Below, piece by piece: positions 18,383 through 27,144 of a DNA stretch of 64,000 bases. The stretch lies in assembly GCF_003076135.1 (NCBI RefSeq), contig NZ_QDGZ01000001.1, forward strand, positions 1 through 64,000, given 5' to 3'. Origin of the DNA: Nocardioides gansuensis (lineage in GTDB: Bacteria; Actinomycetota; Actinomycetes; Propionibacteriales; Nocardioidaceae). The translations under genes were made by a program, and so were the position numbers. Under the pieces are notes generated by a model. That model had not been told where the DNA came from and ran no database searches. It saw only the letters and a list, made by a program, of their open reading frames with translations. How positions within the stretch are numbered: the first letter of the stretch is position 1; each line of letters begins with the position of its first letter.

Positions 18383-18422
18383 GAGTCTCGACACGCTCGC
18401 TCCGCCCGCTGCTCAACCGGCG
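18383..18422 (-). repeat. dispersed repeat, GGTCGAGC...TCGAGAC class
   Basis: On the minus strand it reads GGTTGAGCAGC, then GGGCGGAGCGAGCGTG, then TCGAGACTC. It has the same termini as the 20-mers inside pknA and the DUF721 gene but a longer centre. It lies in the spacer between tRNA-Leu and fhaA. Confidence 0.6.
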
Positions 18423-18495
18423 AAACCTCGATGCCCCCGCTGACAGTACGATCGGGCGGGACCACCGGGGCGGACCAGTCGACGAGGAGGTGCGC

Positions 18496-19194
18496 GTGAA
18501 CGGGCTTCAACGCTTCGAGCACAGGCTCGAGCAGCTGATCAGCGGCGTGTTCGCACGAGCCTTCCGCAGCGCGGTGCAGCCGGTCGAGATCGCGGCCGCC
18601 CTGCAGCGCGAGTGCGACAACAACGCGCAGATCCTCAGCCGGGACCGGCGGCTGGTCCCCAACGACTTCCACGTCGAGCTGTCCGACGTCGACCTCGAGC
18701 GGCTGCGCGACTACGACTCGGCACTCCAGAAGGACCTCGCCGACCAGCTGCAGGACCACGCCGAGCAGCAGGGCTACGTCTTCCCGGGCCCGGTGTCCAT
18801 CGCGCTGGAGGCGGCCGACGACCTGACCACCGGCCGGTTCCGGATCCGCAGCCGCGCGCTGGCGCAGGTCACGGACAACGACCAGCGCACCAGGGCGCGG
18901 GCGGCGTCCGCGTTCCTCGAGGTCAACGGGACCCGCCACCCGCTGCGCCCGCCGGGCCTGGTGGTGGGCCGCGGCACGGAGGCCGACCTGCGCATCAACG
19001 ACCCCGGCGTGAGCCGCCGCCACGTGGAGTTCACCGTGGAGGGCGAGACCGTGCACGTCGTCGACCTGGGCTCGACCAACGGGATGGCCGTCGATGGCGC
19101 CAAGACCACCCGAGCGAGGCTCAGGGACGGCTCGACCGTGAAGATCGGCCACACCGAGATGACCGTCCGGCTCGAACGAGGTGGCGATGTCTGA
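18496..19194 (+). CDS. fhaA: FHA-domain protein FhaA
   Basis: 232 residues. The N-terminal DUF3662 region (LQRFEHRLEQLISGVFARAF to about residue 120) is followed by a forkhead-associated phosphothreonine-binding domain at about 145-230 (VGRGTEADLRINDPGVSRRH, DLGSTNGMAVDG). In mycobacteria FhaA binds phosphorylated MviN and links PknB signalling to peptidoglycan precursor export. GTG 18496 follows GAGGAGG. Its 3' end overlaps fhaB by 8 bases, opening the operon that ends with the kinases. Confidence 0.94.
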   Translation: MNGLQRFEHRLEQLISGVFARAFRSAVQPVEIAAALQRECDNNAQILSRDRRLVPNDFHVELSDVDLERLRDYDSALQKDLADQLQDHAEQQGYVFPGPVSIALEAADDLTTGRFRIRSRALAQVTDNDQRTRARAASAFLEVNGTRHPLRPPGLVVGRGTEADLRINDPGVSRRHVEFTVEGETVHVVDLGSTNGMAVDGAKTTRARLRDGSTVKIGHTEMTVRLERGGDV

Positions 19195-19663
19195 GCTGAC
19201 GCTCTTCCTGATCCGCTTCGCCTACCTCGCGATCCTGTGGATCTTCGTCCTCTCGGCGATCTCGGTGATCCGGTCCGACATGTTCGGCGCCCGGGTGCCC
19301 GAGACCGCGCGGGGCGCGGCCCCCAAGCCCGCGGCCCGCGGCAAGGGCAAGTCGCCCAGCCGGCGCCGCGGGTCCCCGACCCACCTGATCGTGGTGGAGG
19401 GGGAGAACTCCGGCGCCCGCGCCGAGCTGGCCGACGCGCCCCTCATCATCGGTCGCGGTGCCGACGCCGCGATCAAGCTCGACGACGACTACGTCTCCAC
19501 GCGACACGCCCGAGTCGCCGCCAGCGGCGAGGAGTGGTTCGTGGAGGACCTCGGCTCCACCAACGGCACCTACATCGGGTCCGTGCGGATCACCCAGCCG
19601 ACCACGATCGGCCTCGGCGTGCAGGTGCGCATCGGCAAGACCGTCCTCGAGCTGCGGAAGTAG
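19187..19663 (+). CDS. fhaB: FHA-domain membrane protein FhaB (FipA)
   Basis: 158 residues. One N-terminal membrane helix (LIRFAYLAILWIFVLSAISV) is followed by a basic linker and a C-terminal FHA domain (LIIGRGADAAIKLDDDYVST, DLGSTNGTYIG). It is the cell-division adaptor partner of FtsZ/FtsQ in mycobacteria and a PknA/PknB substrate. ATG 19187 lies inside the fhaA stop region, so the two are translationally coupled. Confidence 0.94.
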   Translation: MSELTLFLIRFAYLAILWIFVLSAISVIRSDMFGARVPETARGAAPKPAARGKGKSPSRRRGSPTHLIVVEGENSGARAELADAPLIIGRGADAAIKLDDDYVSTRHARVAASGEEWFVEDLGSTNGTYIGSVRITQPTTIGLGVQVRIGKTVLELRK

Positions 19664-19673
19664 GCACCCGGAC

Positions 19674-20933
19674 ATGACCGAGCTCCGTCTGCAGTACGCC
19701 GCGATCAGCGACGTCGGGCGAGTGCGCCGGGACAACCAGGACTCGGGCTACGCGGGCCCCTGGCTGCTGACCGTCTGCGACGGCGTGGGCGGTGCGGCGC
19801 GGGGCGACCTCGCCTCCAGTACGGCGGTCCAGCAGCTCCGCCGCCTCGACACCCAGCCCAGCGACGACGTGCTCGGCCAGGTCGCCGGAGCGATCCACCG
19901 CGCCGACGACCGGATCGGCGAGCTGGTCGACGAGGATCCGTCGATCAGCGGCACCAGCACCACCGCGACGGTCGCGCTCTTCGACGGCACGAAGTTCGCC
20001 TTCGGCCACCTCGGCGACAGCCGCGCCTACCTCCTCCGCGACGGCGAGCTGCGCCAGCTCACCCACGACCACACCTTCGTGCAGAGCCTCATCGACGAGG
20101 GGCGCATCAGCGAGGAGCAGTCGCGCACCCACCCGCACCGCAACCTGATCCTCAAGGCGCTCGACGGTGTCCGGCACGAGGAGCCCGACCTCTTCGAGGT
20201 GCCCGCCCGGCTGGGCGACCGGGTGCTGGTGTGCAGTGACGGCGCCTCGGGCTTCCTCGACGACCTGCGCATCGCCGACATCCTCGGCACCGGCACTCCC
20301 GACTACGCCGCGGTCGAGCTGGTGCGCGCGAGCCTCGAGGCCGGCAGCACCGACAACGTGACCTGCGTGGTGGCCGAGGTCGTCGACACCGAGCCCGATC
20401 CGTCGCTGCAGCCGCTCCTGGTCGGCGCCGCGGCCGAGCTGCCCCGCCGGATGCCGCTCTCCGGCGGGGTGGGCGGGCTGTTCCGCGGCCACCGCTCGGG
20501 CGACACCGGCGAGATGGAGCCGATCCCCGACGACATCCCTGCCGACGTGCACGCCATCCCGGCCGACCCGATCGACCCGGAGACCGCCCGCTACGCGCCG
20601 CGTCCCCCCGGCCGACACCCGCGGCTCAAGCGGGTGATGGTGCTCGCCCTGCTCGGTGGCCTGGCCTGGGTGGCGCTCGCCGCGGCCTGGACCTGGAGCC
20701 AGCAGCAGTTCTACGTCGGCGTCCACGACGGCCAGGTGGCCATCTTCCGCGGTGTCAACGCGGAGATCCCGGGCATCCCGCTCTCGCACCCCTACGAGAC
20801 CACCGACGTCGCCGTCGACAACCTCAGCGAGATCTACGCCGAGCAGGTCACCGAGGGCATCGAGGCCACCGACCTCGACGACGCGCGCGCCACGGTCGAC
20901 AACTACGCAGCTCTCCAAGAGACGACGCAGTGA
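19674..20933 (+). CDS. pstP: PP2C-type Ser/Thr phosphatase PstP
   Basis: 419 residues. The N-terminal PP2C domain (residues about 5-235) has metal-binding motifs VRRDNQDSG, CDGVGGAARGD and GHLGDSRAYLLRDG, plus GSTDNVTCVV. A linker leads to one membrane helix (LALLGGLAWVALAAAWTWSQ) and a short external tail. It dephosphorylates PknA/PknB and their substrates. ATG 19674 starts ten bases after fhaB; the frame is open further upstream but inside fhaB. The stop overlaps rodA as GTGA. Confidence 0.95.
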   Translation: MTELRLQYAAISDVGRVRRDNQDSGYAGPWLLTVCDGVGGAARGDLASSTAVQQLRRLDTQPSDDVLGQVAGAIHRADDRIGELVDEDPSISGTSTTATVALFDGTKFAFGHLGDSRAYLLRDGELRQLTHDHTFVQSLIDEGRISEEQSRTHPHRNLILKALDGVRHEEPDLFEVPARLGDRVLVCSDGASGFLDDLRIADILGTGTPDYAAVELVRASLEAGSTDNVTCVVAEVVDTEPDPSLQPLLVGAAAELPRRMPLSGGVGGLFRGHRSGDTGEMEPIPDDIPADVHAIPADPIDPETARYAPRPPGRHPRLKRVMVLALLGGLAWVALAAAWTWSQQQFYVGVHDGQVAIFRGVNAEIPGIPLSHPYETTDVAVDNLSEIYAEQVTEGIEATDLDDARATVDNYAALQETTQ

Positions 20934-22327
20934 CCCAGACCGGCTCCCTGATGGACTTCGTGCACCGACGGCGTCGGGGCGCGGAGCTGTTCCTACTGCT
21001 CCTCGCCCTCGTCGTCGGCATCGGCGCCTATGCCGCCGTGGGCCTCGGGGTCGAGGGCACCATTCCCGCCGACATCGCGGCGTACGGCGGTTGGCTCACC
21101 GCCCTGGTGGTGGCGGCCCACATCGCGGTGCGGCTCACGGCGCCGTACGCCGACCCCGTGCTCCTCCCGCTCGTCGCGGCCCTCAACGGCCTCGGCCTTG
21201 CGGTGATCCACCGGCTCGACCTGGCCTACGAGGCCAAGGGCCGCGACAACCACGACTTCGCCCAGCAGCAGCTGATCTGGATGACGCTCGGGGTGGTGCT
21301 CTTCATCGGCACGCTGTTCTTCCTGCGCGACCACCGGACGCTGCAGCGGTTCACCTACACCTCGGGGCTCGCCGCGGTTGTGCTGCTGCTCCTGCCGTTC
21401 CTGCCGTTCCTCGGCCGCGAGATCAACGGCGCCAACATCTGGATCTCCTTCGCCGGCTTCAGCTTCCAGCCCGGCGAGGTCGCCAAGGTGCTGCTGGTGA
21501 TCGCGTTCGCCGGCTACCTCGTGCTCCACCGTGACGCGCTCGCCCTCGCCGGCACGCGGGTCCTGTTCGTCGACCTGCCGCGGGGACGCGACCTCGGCCC
21601 GATCCTGGCGATGTTCGCCATCGCCATGATGGTGCTGGTCTTCCAGAACGACCTGGGCTCCTCGCTGCTGTTCTTCTGCCTCTTCCTGGCGATGCTCTAC
21701 GTCGCGACCGAGCGCCCCGGCTGGCTGGTGGTCGGGGGGCTGCTGTTCGCGGGCGGCGCGACCGCGGCGTACTTCGCCGTCGGCAACGTGCGCAACCGCT
21801 TCAACTTCTGGCTCGACCCGATGGCCTACTACGACCAGAGCCCGGGCAGCGGCCAGCTGGTGGAGTCGATGTTCGGGATGGCGTGGGGCGGGCTGATCGG
21901 CCGCGGCTTCGGCAACGGGATGCCCGACCGGGTGCCGTACGCCGAGTCCGACTTCATCCTCTCCGCCATCGGCGAGGAGCTCGGCCTGACCGCGGTGATG
22001 GCCGTCATCGTCTGCTACGGCCTGATCGTCGAGCGCGCCCTGCGCATCGCGCTGATCTCCCGCGACGGCTTCGGCAAGCTGCTCGCCGTCGGCCTGGGCA
22101 GCATCTTCGCGCTGCAGGTCTTCGTCGTCATCGGCGGCGTCACCGGCCTGATCCCGCTGACCGGCCTGACCACCCCGTTCCTCTCCTACGGCGGCTCCTC
22201 GCTGGTGGCCAACTGGGTCGTCGTGGCCCTGCTGCTGCGCATCTCCGAGCAGGCCCGCCGGCCGGTGCCCCGGCTCGAGGAGCCCGAGCCCGACAGCGAG
22301 ACCACCCAGGTGGTGCGAGTCCTGTGA
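20930..22327 (+). CDS. rodA: SEDS peptidoglycan polymerase RodA/FtsW type
   Basis: 465 residues with about ten to twelve membrane helices. SEDS landmarks are visible: FQPGEVAKVLLVIAFAGYLV, FQNDLGSSLLFFCLFLAMLY, SDFILSAIGEELGLTAV and TGLTTPFLSYGGSS. It polymerises lipid II glycan with the class B PBP encoded next. GTG start overlaps pstP, and the gene overlaps pbpA, both as GTGA. Confidence 0.95.
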   Translation: MTQTGSLMDFVHRRRRGAELFLLLLALVVGIGAYAAVGLGVEGTIPADIAAYGGWLTALVVAAHIAVRLTAPYADPVLLPLVAALNGLGLAVIHRLDLAYEAKGRDNHDFAQQQLIWMTLGVVLFIGTLFFLRDHRTLQRFTYTSGLAAVVLLLLPFLPFLGREINGANIWISFAGFSFQPGEVAKVLLVIAFAGYLVLHRDALALAGTRVLFVDLPRGRDLGPILAMFAIAMMVLVFQNDLGSSLLFFCLFLAMLYVATERPGWLVVGGLLFAGGATAAYFAVGNVRNRFNFWLDPMAYYDQSPGSGQLVESMFGMAWGGLIGRGFGNGMPDRVPYAESDFILSAIGEELGLTAVMAVIVCYGLIVERALRIALISRDGFGKLLAVGLGSIFALQVFVVIGGVTGLIPLTGLTTPFLSYGGSSLVANWVVVALLLRISEQARRPVPRLEEPEPDSETTQVVRVL

Positions 22328-23784
22328 ACAAGCCGATCCGCACGATCGCCGTCTTCTGCCTGCTGCTGTTCCTCGCACTGCTGGGCAACGCGACCTACCT
22401 GATGTACGTCGACGCCGGCGACCTCAACGCCGACGCCAAGAACCGCCGGGTGATCACCGCCGCGTTCTCCCGCGAGCGCGGGGCGATCCTGGTCGGCAAG
22501 GAGCCGGTGGCGCGCAGCGTGCCCTCGGACGACGAGTACGACTTCCAGCGCCGCTATCCCAAGCCGTTCATGTACGCCCCGATCACCGGCTTCTTCTCCT
22601 ACTACAGCCAGTCCGGCATCGAGCGCTCGCAGAACGACGTGCTCTCCGGCGACGACTCGCGCCTCTTCGTGACCCGGCTCGTCGACATGCTCAGCAACGC
22701 CGAGCCCAAGGGCGGCAACGTCGAGCTGACCCTCGACCCCGAGGCGCAGCAGGCGGCCTGGGACGGCCTGCAGGCGCTGCCGGGTGACGCCCGTGGCGCC
22801 GTGGTGGCCCTGGAGCCGACGACGGGTCGCGTGCTCGCGATGGTCTCCAACCCGACGTACGACCCGAACGTGCTGGCCTCCCACGACTTCTCCGCCGTCA
22901 CCAAGGCCTACGAGCAGCTGGAGGCGGACTTGGCCGACCCGCTCATCAACCGCGGGATCGGCACGACGCTGCCGCCCGGCTCGACGTTCAAGCTGGTCAC
23001 CGCCGCGGCGGCGATCGAGTCGGGCAACTACGACGCCAGCTCGATGGTGCCCGGCGGCTCGTCCTTCCAGCTGCCGCAGTCGACGTCGCGGATCGGCAAC
23101 CACGACGGCGGCAACTGCGGCGGCAACCGGATCACCCTGACCCAGGCGATGCAGGTCTCCTGCAACGTCACGTTCCTGACCCTGGCCAACGAGCTGGGCA
23201 TCGAGAAGATGACCGCGCAGGCCGAGGCGTTCGGCTTCAACAGCACGGCGCTGGAGGACCTCGGCGGCCAGGCCCGGTCGCTCTACCCGCCGACGATGGA
23301 CCCGCCGCAGACCGCGATGTCGGGCATCGGCCAGGCGTCGGTGACCGCGACCCCGCTGCAGATGGCGATGGTCGCCGCGGGCATCGCCAACGGCGGCACC
23401 GTGATGCGCCCCTATCTCGTCGACGAGGTGCGCGCCCCCAACCTCGACGTGCTCGACCAGAGCCAGCCCGAGGAGCTCTCGCAGGCCGTCTCGCGGGCGA
23501 CCGCCGACGAGCTCACCGACATGCTGGTCGCGACCGTGGAGAGCGGCACGGCGACGCCCGCGCAGATCCCCGGCTACCAGGTCGCCGGCAAGACAGGCAC
23601 GGCCCAGTCGACGCCGGACCGCCCGCCGTACGCCTGGTTCGTCTCCTTCGCCCCGGCCGACGACCCGCGGGTCGCCGTGGCGGTGATGGTGGAGGCGAGC
23701 GAGACGGCGCGCGACGAGATCGCCGGCGGCACGCTCGGCGGCCCGATCGCGAAGGCCGTGATGGAGGCGGTGATCACCCCGTGA
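22324..23784 (+). CDS. pbpA: class B penicillin-binding protein PbpA
   Basis: 486 residues with a short cytoplasmic start and one membrane anchor (TIAVFCLLLFLALLGNATYL). The transpeptidase domain carries the active-site triad motifs PPGSTFK (SxxK), SCN and KTGTAQ. It crosslinks septal or lateral-wall peptidoglycan as the partner of the SEDS protein upstream. GTG 22324 overlaps the rodA stop. Confidence 0.95.
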   Translation: MNKPIRTIAVFCLLLFLALLGNATYLMYVDAGDLNADAKNRRVITAAFSRERGAILVGKEPVARSVPSDDEYDFQRRYPKPFMYAPITGFFSYYSQSGIERSQNDVLSGDDSRLFVTRLVDMLSNAEPKGGNVELTLDPEAQQAAWDGLQALPGDARGAVVALEPTTGRVLAMVSNPTYDPNVLASHDFSAVTKAYEQLEADLADPLINRGIGTTLPPGSTFKLVTAAAAIESGNYDASSMVPGGSSFQLPQSTSRIGNHDGGNCGGNRITLTQAMQVSCNVTFLTLANELGIEKMTAQAEAFGFNSTALEDLGGQARSLYPPTMDPPQTAMSGIGQASVTATPLQMAMVAAGIANGGTVMRPYLVDEVRAPNLDVLDQSQPEELSQAVSRATADELTDMLVATVESGTATPAQIPGYQVAGKTGTAQSTPDRPPYAWFVSFAPADDPRVAVAVMVEASETARDEIAGGTLGGPIAKAVMEAVITP

Positions 23785-25325
23785 CCCCCCTCGCGCCCGG
23801 CGTCTTCGTCGACGACGCGCAGCGCTACGAGCTGGTCTCGCGGATCGCCACCGGTGGCATGGGCGAGGTCTGGCGGGCCACCGACACGGTGCTGCACCGA
23901 GACGTCGCGGTGAAGCTGCTCAAGGCGGAGTATGCCGACGACTCGCGCTTCCGCACCCGCTTCGAGACCGAGGCCCGGCACGCCGCCTCGCTGCACCACC
24001 CGGGCGTCGCGGCCGTCTTCGACTTCGGCGAGGCCTCCCCCGTGGCCGGCTCCACCACCCCGGTCCCCTACCTCGTGATGGAGCTCGTCGACGGCCAGCC
24101 GCTGTCGGTGCTGCTCCGGCCGTCGGCGCCCATGGACGCCACCGCGGTGCGTGACCTGCTCGCGCAGGCGGCCGAGGCTCTCGGCGTCGCCCACGCGCGT
24201 GGCCTGGTGCACCGCGACGTCAAGCCGGCCAACCTGATCGTCACGCCCGACCGCCGGGTCAAGGTCACCGACTTCGGGATCGCCCGCGCCGCCGAGGGGA
24301 TGGCGCTCACCGAGACCGGCCAGGTGATGGGCACGCCGCAGTACATCTCCCCCGAGCAGGCCGAGGGCCACCGCGCCACGCCGGCCTCCGACGTCTATTC
24401 GCTCGGCGTCGTGGCCTTCGAGTGCCTCGCCGGCCGGCCGCCCTTCTCGGCCGAGACGCCGATCGCCACCGCCATCGCACACGTGCGCCAGCCGGTCCCC
24501 GACCTTCCCGCCAGTGTGCCCGCCGACCTGGCGGCGGTGGTCCAGCGGGCCCTGTCGAAGGCGCCGGGGGAGCGGTACGCCGACGGGTCGGCCTTCGCGG
24601 CTGCGCTGCGCCAGCCCGCCGCCGTGGCGGCTGGAGGACTGGAGTCGTCTGGTCCAACGGAGTCGAGACCCACCACCGTGCTCCCCGCCGCGCCCGTCAC
24701 CCGAGCGGAGCCGGCCGATCGAGCGGAGTCGGTCGGTCGAACGGAGTCGGTCGGTCGAGCGGAGTCGGTCGGTCGAGCGGAGTCGAGACCACCGTCACGG
24801 CGCACTCCCATGGCCTGGCTACCGTGGGTCGGGATCGCCCTGCTGCTGTTGATCGCCTTCGCCGTCTGGCAGGGCGTCATCGCCGGCCGGGACGACCCGG
24901 GCGACGACAACACGCCGCAGCAGCCGACGCAGTCACAGTCGCCGACCGAGACGCCGACCGAGACGGCGACCGAGACCCCGGAGTCCCCGTCTCCCACCAC
25001 GGAGGAGCCGGCGACGGTCGACGTCGACCCGGACGCCTACGTCGGCCGCGACCACAAGGACGTGGAGAAGGAGCTCGAGGAGCTCGGCCTCCTGGTCGAC
25101 GAGGTGGAGATCGAGAACCCGGGCGACCAGGGCGAGGGCCTCGTGGCGTCGGTGGAGCCGACGGGACAGGTCGAGGTGGGCTCCACCGTGACGGTCACCT
25201 ACTACGGCAAAGCGCCCGACGACAGCTCCGGCGAGGGGTCCGAGGGGGAGGGCGAGGGCGACGGCAGCTCGGGCAACGAGGGCCAGGGCAACGGCCAGGA
25301 CCAGGGCCAGGGCAACGACGAGTGA
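23781..25325 (+). CDS. pknA: Ser/Thr protein kinase PknA-like with one PASTA domain
   Basis: 514 residues. The kinase domain (about 12-275) has the glycine loop ATGGMGEVW, catalytic Lys in VAVKLL, HRDVKPANL, DFGIARA and SPEQ. A juxtamembrane linker contains, at about residues 291-337, peptide encoded by tandem 18-bp repeats (RAESVG units). A membrane helix (WLPWVGIALLLLIAFAVW) is followed by one PASTA-like domain at about 415-475 and a Gly/Gln/Glu-rich tail. Mycobacterial PknA lacks PASTA, so the name rests on position before pknB. GTG start overlaps pbpA. Confidence 0.9.
   Translation: MTPLAPGVFVDDAQRYELVSRIATGGMGEVWRATDTVLHRDVAVKLLKAEYADDSRFRTRFETEARHAASLHHPGVAAVFDFGEASPVAGSTTPVPYLVMELVDGQPLSVLLRPSAPMDATAVRDLLAQAAEALGVAHARGLVHRDVKPANLIVTPDRRVKVTDFGIARAAEGMALTETGQVMGTPQYISPEQAEGHRATPASDVYSLGVVAFECLAGRPPFSAETPIATAIAHVRQPVPDLPASVPADLAAVVQRALSKAPGERYADGSAFAAALRQPAAVAAGGLESSGPTESRPTTVLPAAPVTRAEPADRAESVGRTESVGRAESVGRAESRPPSRRTPMAWLPWVGIALLLLIAFAVWQGVIAGRDDPGDDNTPQQPTQSQSPTETPTETATETPESPSPTTEEPATVDVDPDAYVGRDHKDVEKELEELGLLVDEVEIENPGDQGEGLVASVEPTGQVEVGSTVTVTYYGKAPDDSSGEGSEGEGEGDGSSGNEGQGNGQDQGQGNDE
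24651..24790 (+). repeat. 18-bp tandem array plus 20-mer repeats inside pknA
   Basis: Copies of the 20-mer occur as GGTCCAACGGAGTCGAGACC (24651-24670) and GGTCGAGCGGAGTCGAGACC (24771-24790). Between them, three 18-base units of the form GGTCGAGCGGAGTCGGTC run from 24717 to 24770, preceded by a degenerate unit. The period of 18 keeps the kinase frame. The exact second 20-mer recurs at 60934-60953 in the DUF721 gene. Confidence 0.85.
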
Positions 25326-25346
25326 GTGACGAGTGAGAGGGCGATG

Positions 25347-27137
25347 ATGAGCCAGTCCGAGCCGACCATCATCGGCGGGCGCTACCAGCTCGGCGAGCTG
25401 CTGGGCCGCGGCGGCATGGCCGAGGTGCGCAAGGGCGTGGACACCCGGCTCGGCCGGACGGTCGCGGTCAAGCGGCTGCGCACCGACCTCGCCAGCGACG
25501 CGACGTTCCAGGCCCGGTTCCGCCGGGAGGCGCAGTCGTCGGCCTCGCTGAACCACCCCGCCATCGTGTCGGTCTACGACACCGGCGAGGAGATGGCCAC
25601 CGACGGGTCCGACGTCGCGCAGCCCTACATCGTGATGGAGTGCGTCACCGGGCGTACCCTGCGCGACATCCTCCGCGAGGGCCGCAAGATCCTTCCCGAG
25701 CGCGCCCTGGAGATCACCAGCGGCGTGCTCTCGGCGCTCGACTACAGCCACCGCGCAGGGATCATCCACCGCGACATCAAGCCCGCCAACGTCATGCTCA
25801 CGCCGACGGGCGACGTGAAGGTGATGGACTTCGGCATCGCCCGGGCCGTCTCCGACGCCTCGTCGACGATGACCCAGACGGCCGCCGTGGTCGGGACCGC
25901 GCAGTACCTCTCCCCCGAGCAGGCGCGCGGCGAGACCGTCGACTCCCGCTCCGACGTCTACTCCACCGGCTGCCTGCTCTTCGAGCTGCTCACCGGCCGC
26001 CCGCCCTTCGTCGGTGACTCGCCCGTCGCCGTGGCCTACCAGCACGTCCGCGAGCAGCCCGTCCCGCCGTCGGACTTCGACGACCAGCTCGACCCCGAGA
26101 TCGACGCGATCGTGCTGCGCGCCCTGGCCAAGCGGGTCGAGGACCGCTACCAGAGTGCCGCCGCGATGCGCGCCGACATCGAGCGCTACCTCGCGGGCCA
26201 CCCCATCCAGGCCGGCACGGCGCCTGTGGTGCCCCCCGACGAGGACGCCTCCGAGCGCACCACCACCATGGCGGCCGCGCCCAGCCTCGCGCCGACCCCG
26301 GACGAGCCCGAGTCGCGGGGCGGCCGCACCGGCCTGGTCGTCCTGCTCGCGCTGCTGCTCATCGGCGGCATCGCGCTCGCGGCGTACCTCCTGCCGAGGA
26401 TGTTCGAGCAGGAGCCCGAGGAGGTCCCCGTCCCCAACCTGATCGGCCTCACCGAGGCCGACGCGCGGCTCGCGATCGCCGACGCGGAGCTCACGGTCGG
26501 CAACGTCCGCCGCGAGCCGTCGGACACCGTGCCGGTCGACCAGGTGATCGAGCAGGACCCCAACCGGGACATCTACGTCGCGCCGGACACGGCGGTCGAT
26601 TTCGTGGTGTCGACCGGTCGACAGCAGGTGGAGATCCCCGTCGTCGCCGGGCAGCCGGTCGACGTGGCCCGGCAGCAGCTCGAGGCGCTCGAGCTGCGGG
26701 TCCAGGTCACCCGGGAGGAGTCCGACGAGCCGGCGGACGAGGTGCTGCGCACCGACCCGGCGGCGGGCCAGAGTGTCGCAGAGGGTGCCACGGTCGAGGT
26801 CTTCGTCTCCGACGGGCCCGAGACCGTGCCCTCGGTCGTGGGCAAGAAGGAGCAGTTCGCGATCCGGGCGCTGGAGAGGCGCGGCTTCGCGGTGGAGGTC
26901 GCTCCCGACCTGGCCTCGACCGAGCCGCGGGGCACGGTCGTCCGGCAGAACCCGGAGGGCGGCAGCACGGCCGACTCCGGCGCCACGGTGATCATCTTCG
27001 TCTCCGTCTACGAGCCTCCCACCGAGACACCGACGCCGACCCCGACGGAGACGCCGCTGCCGACGGAGACGCCGACGCCCACCGAGACGGTGCCGCCGAC
27101 GGAGACGCCGACGACGCCGGTCCAGCGCCGGCGCTGA
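25347..27137 (+). CDS. pknB: Ser/Thr protein kinase PknB with three PASTA domains
   Basis: About 596 residues. The kinase domain (about 10-275) shows LLGRGGMAEVRKG, HRDIKPANVML, DFGIARA and SPEQARGE. A single membrane helix (GLVVLLALLLIGGIALAAYL) lies near residue 330. Three extracellular PASTA domains follow (VPNLIGLTEADARLAI, IPVVAGQPVDVARQQLEA, VPSVVGKKEQFAIRALE), then a Thr/Pro/Glu-rich tail. PASTA domains sense muropeptides or lipid II. Mycobacterial PknB has four PASTA units, so this one is shorter. ATG 25347 is preferred over 25344 for spacing from GAGAGG. Confidence 0.94.
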   Translation: MSQSEPTIIGGRYQLGELLGRGGMAEVRKGVDTRLGRTVAVKRLRTDLASDATFQARFRREAQSSASLNHPAIVSVYDTGEEMATDGSDVAQPYIVMECVTGRTLRDILREGRKILPERALEITSGVLSALDYSHRAGIIHRDIKPANVMLTPTGDVKVMDFGIARAVSDASSTMTQTAAVVGTAQYLSPEQARGETVDSRSDVYSTGCLLFELLTGRPPFVGDSPVAVAYQHVREQPVPPSDFDDQLDPEIDAIVLRALAKRVEDRYQSAAAMRADIERYLAGHPIQAGTAPVVPPDEDASERTTTMAAAPSLAPTPDEPESRGGRTGLVVLLALLLIGGIALAAYLLPRMFEQEPEEVPVPNLIGLTEADARLAIADAELTVGNVRREPSDTVPVDQVIEQDPNRDIYVAPDTAVDFVVSTGRQQVEIPVVAGQPVDVARQQLEALELRVQVTREESDEPADEVLRTDPAAGQSVAEGATVEVFVSDGPETVPSVVGKKEQFAIRALERRGFAVEVAPDLASTEPRGTVVRQNPEGGSTADSGATVIIFVSVYEPPTETPTPTPTETPLPTETPTPTETVPPTETPTTPVQRRR

Positions 27138-27144
27138 GCCTGCC

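Noticed and set aside
23781..25325. Reading the RAESVG array as a sequencing or assembly artefact
   Set aside because: Units are not identical, the frame is kept, and an independent array of the same design exists in the DUF721 gene, so it is more likely real.
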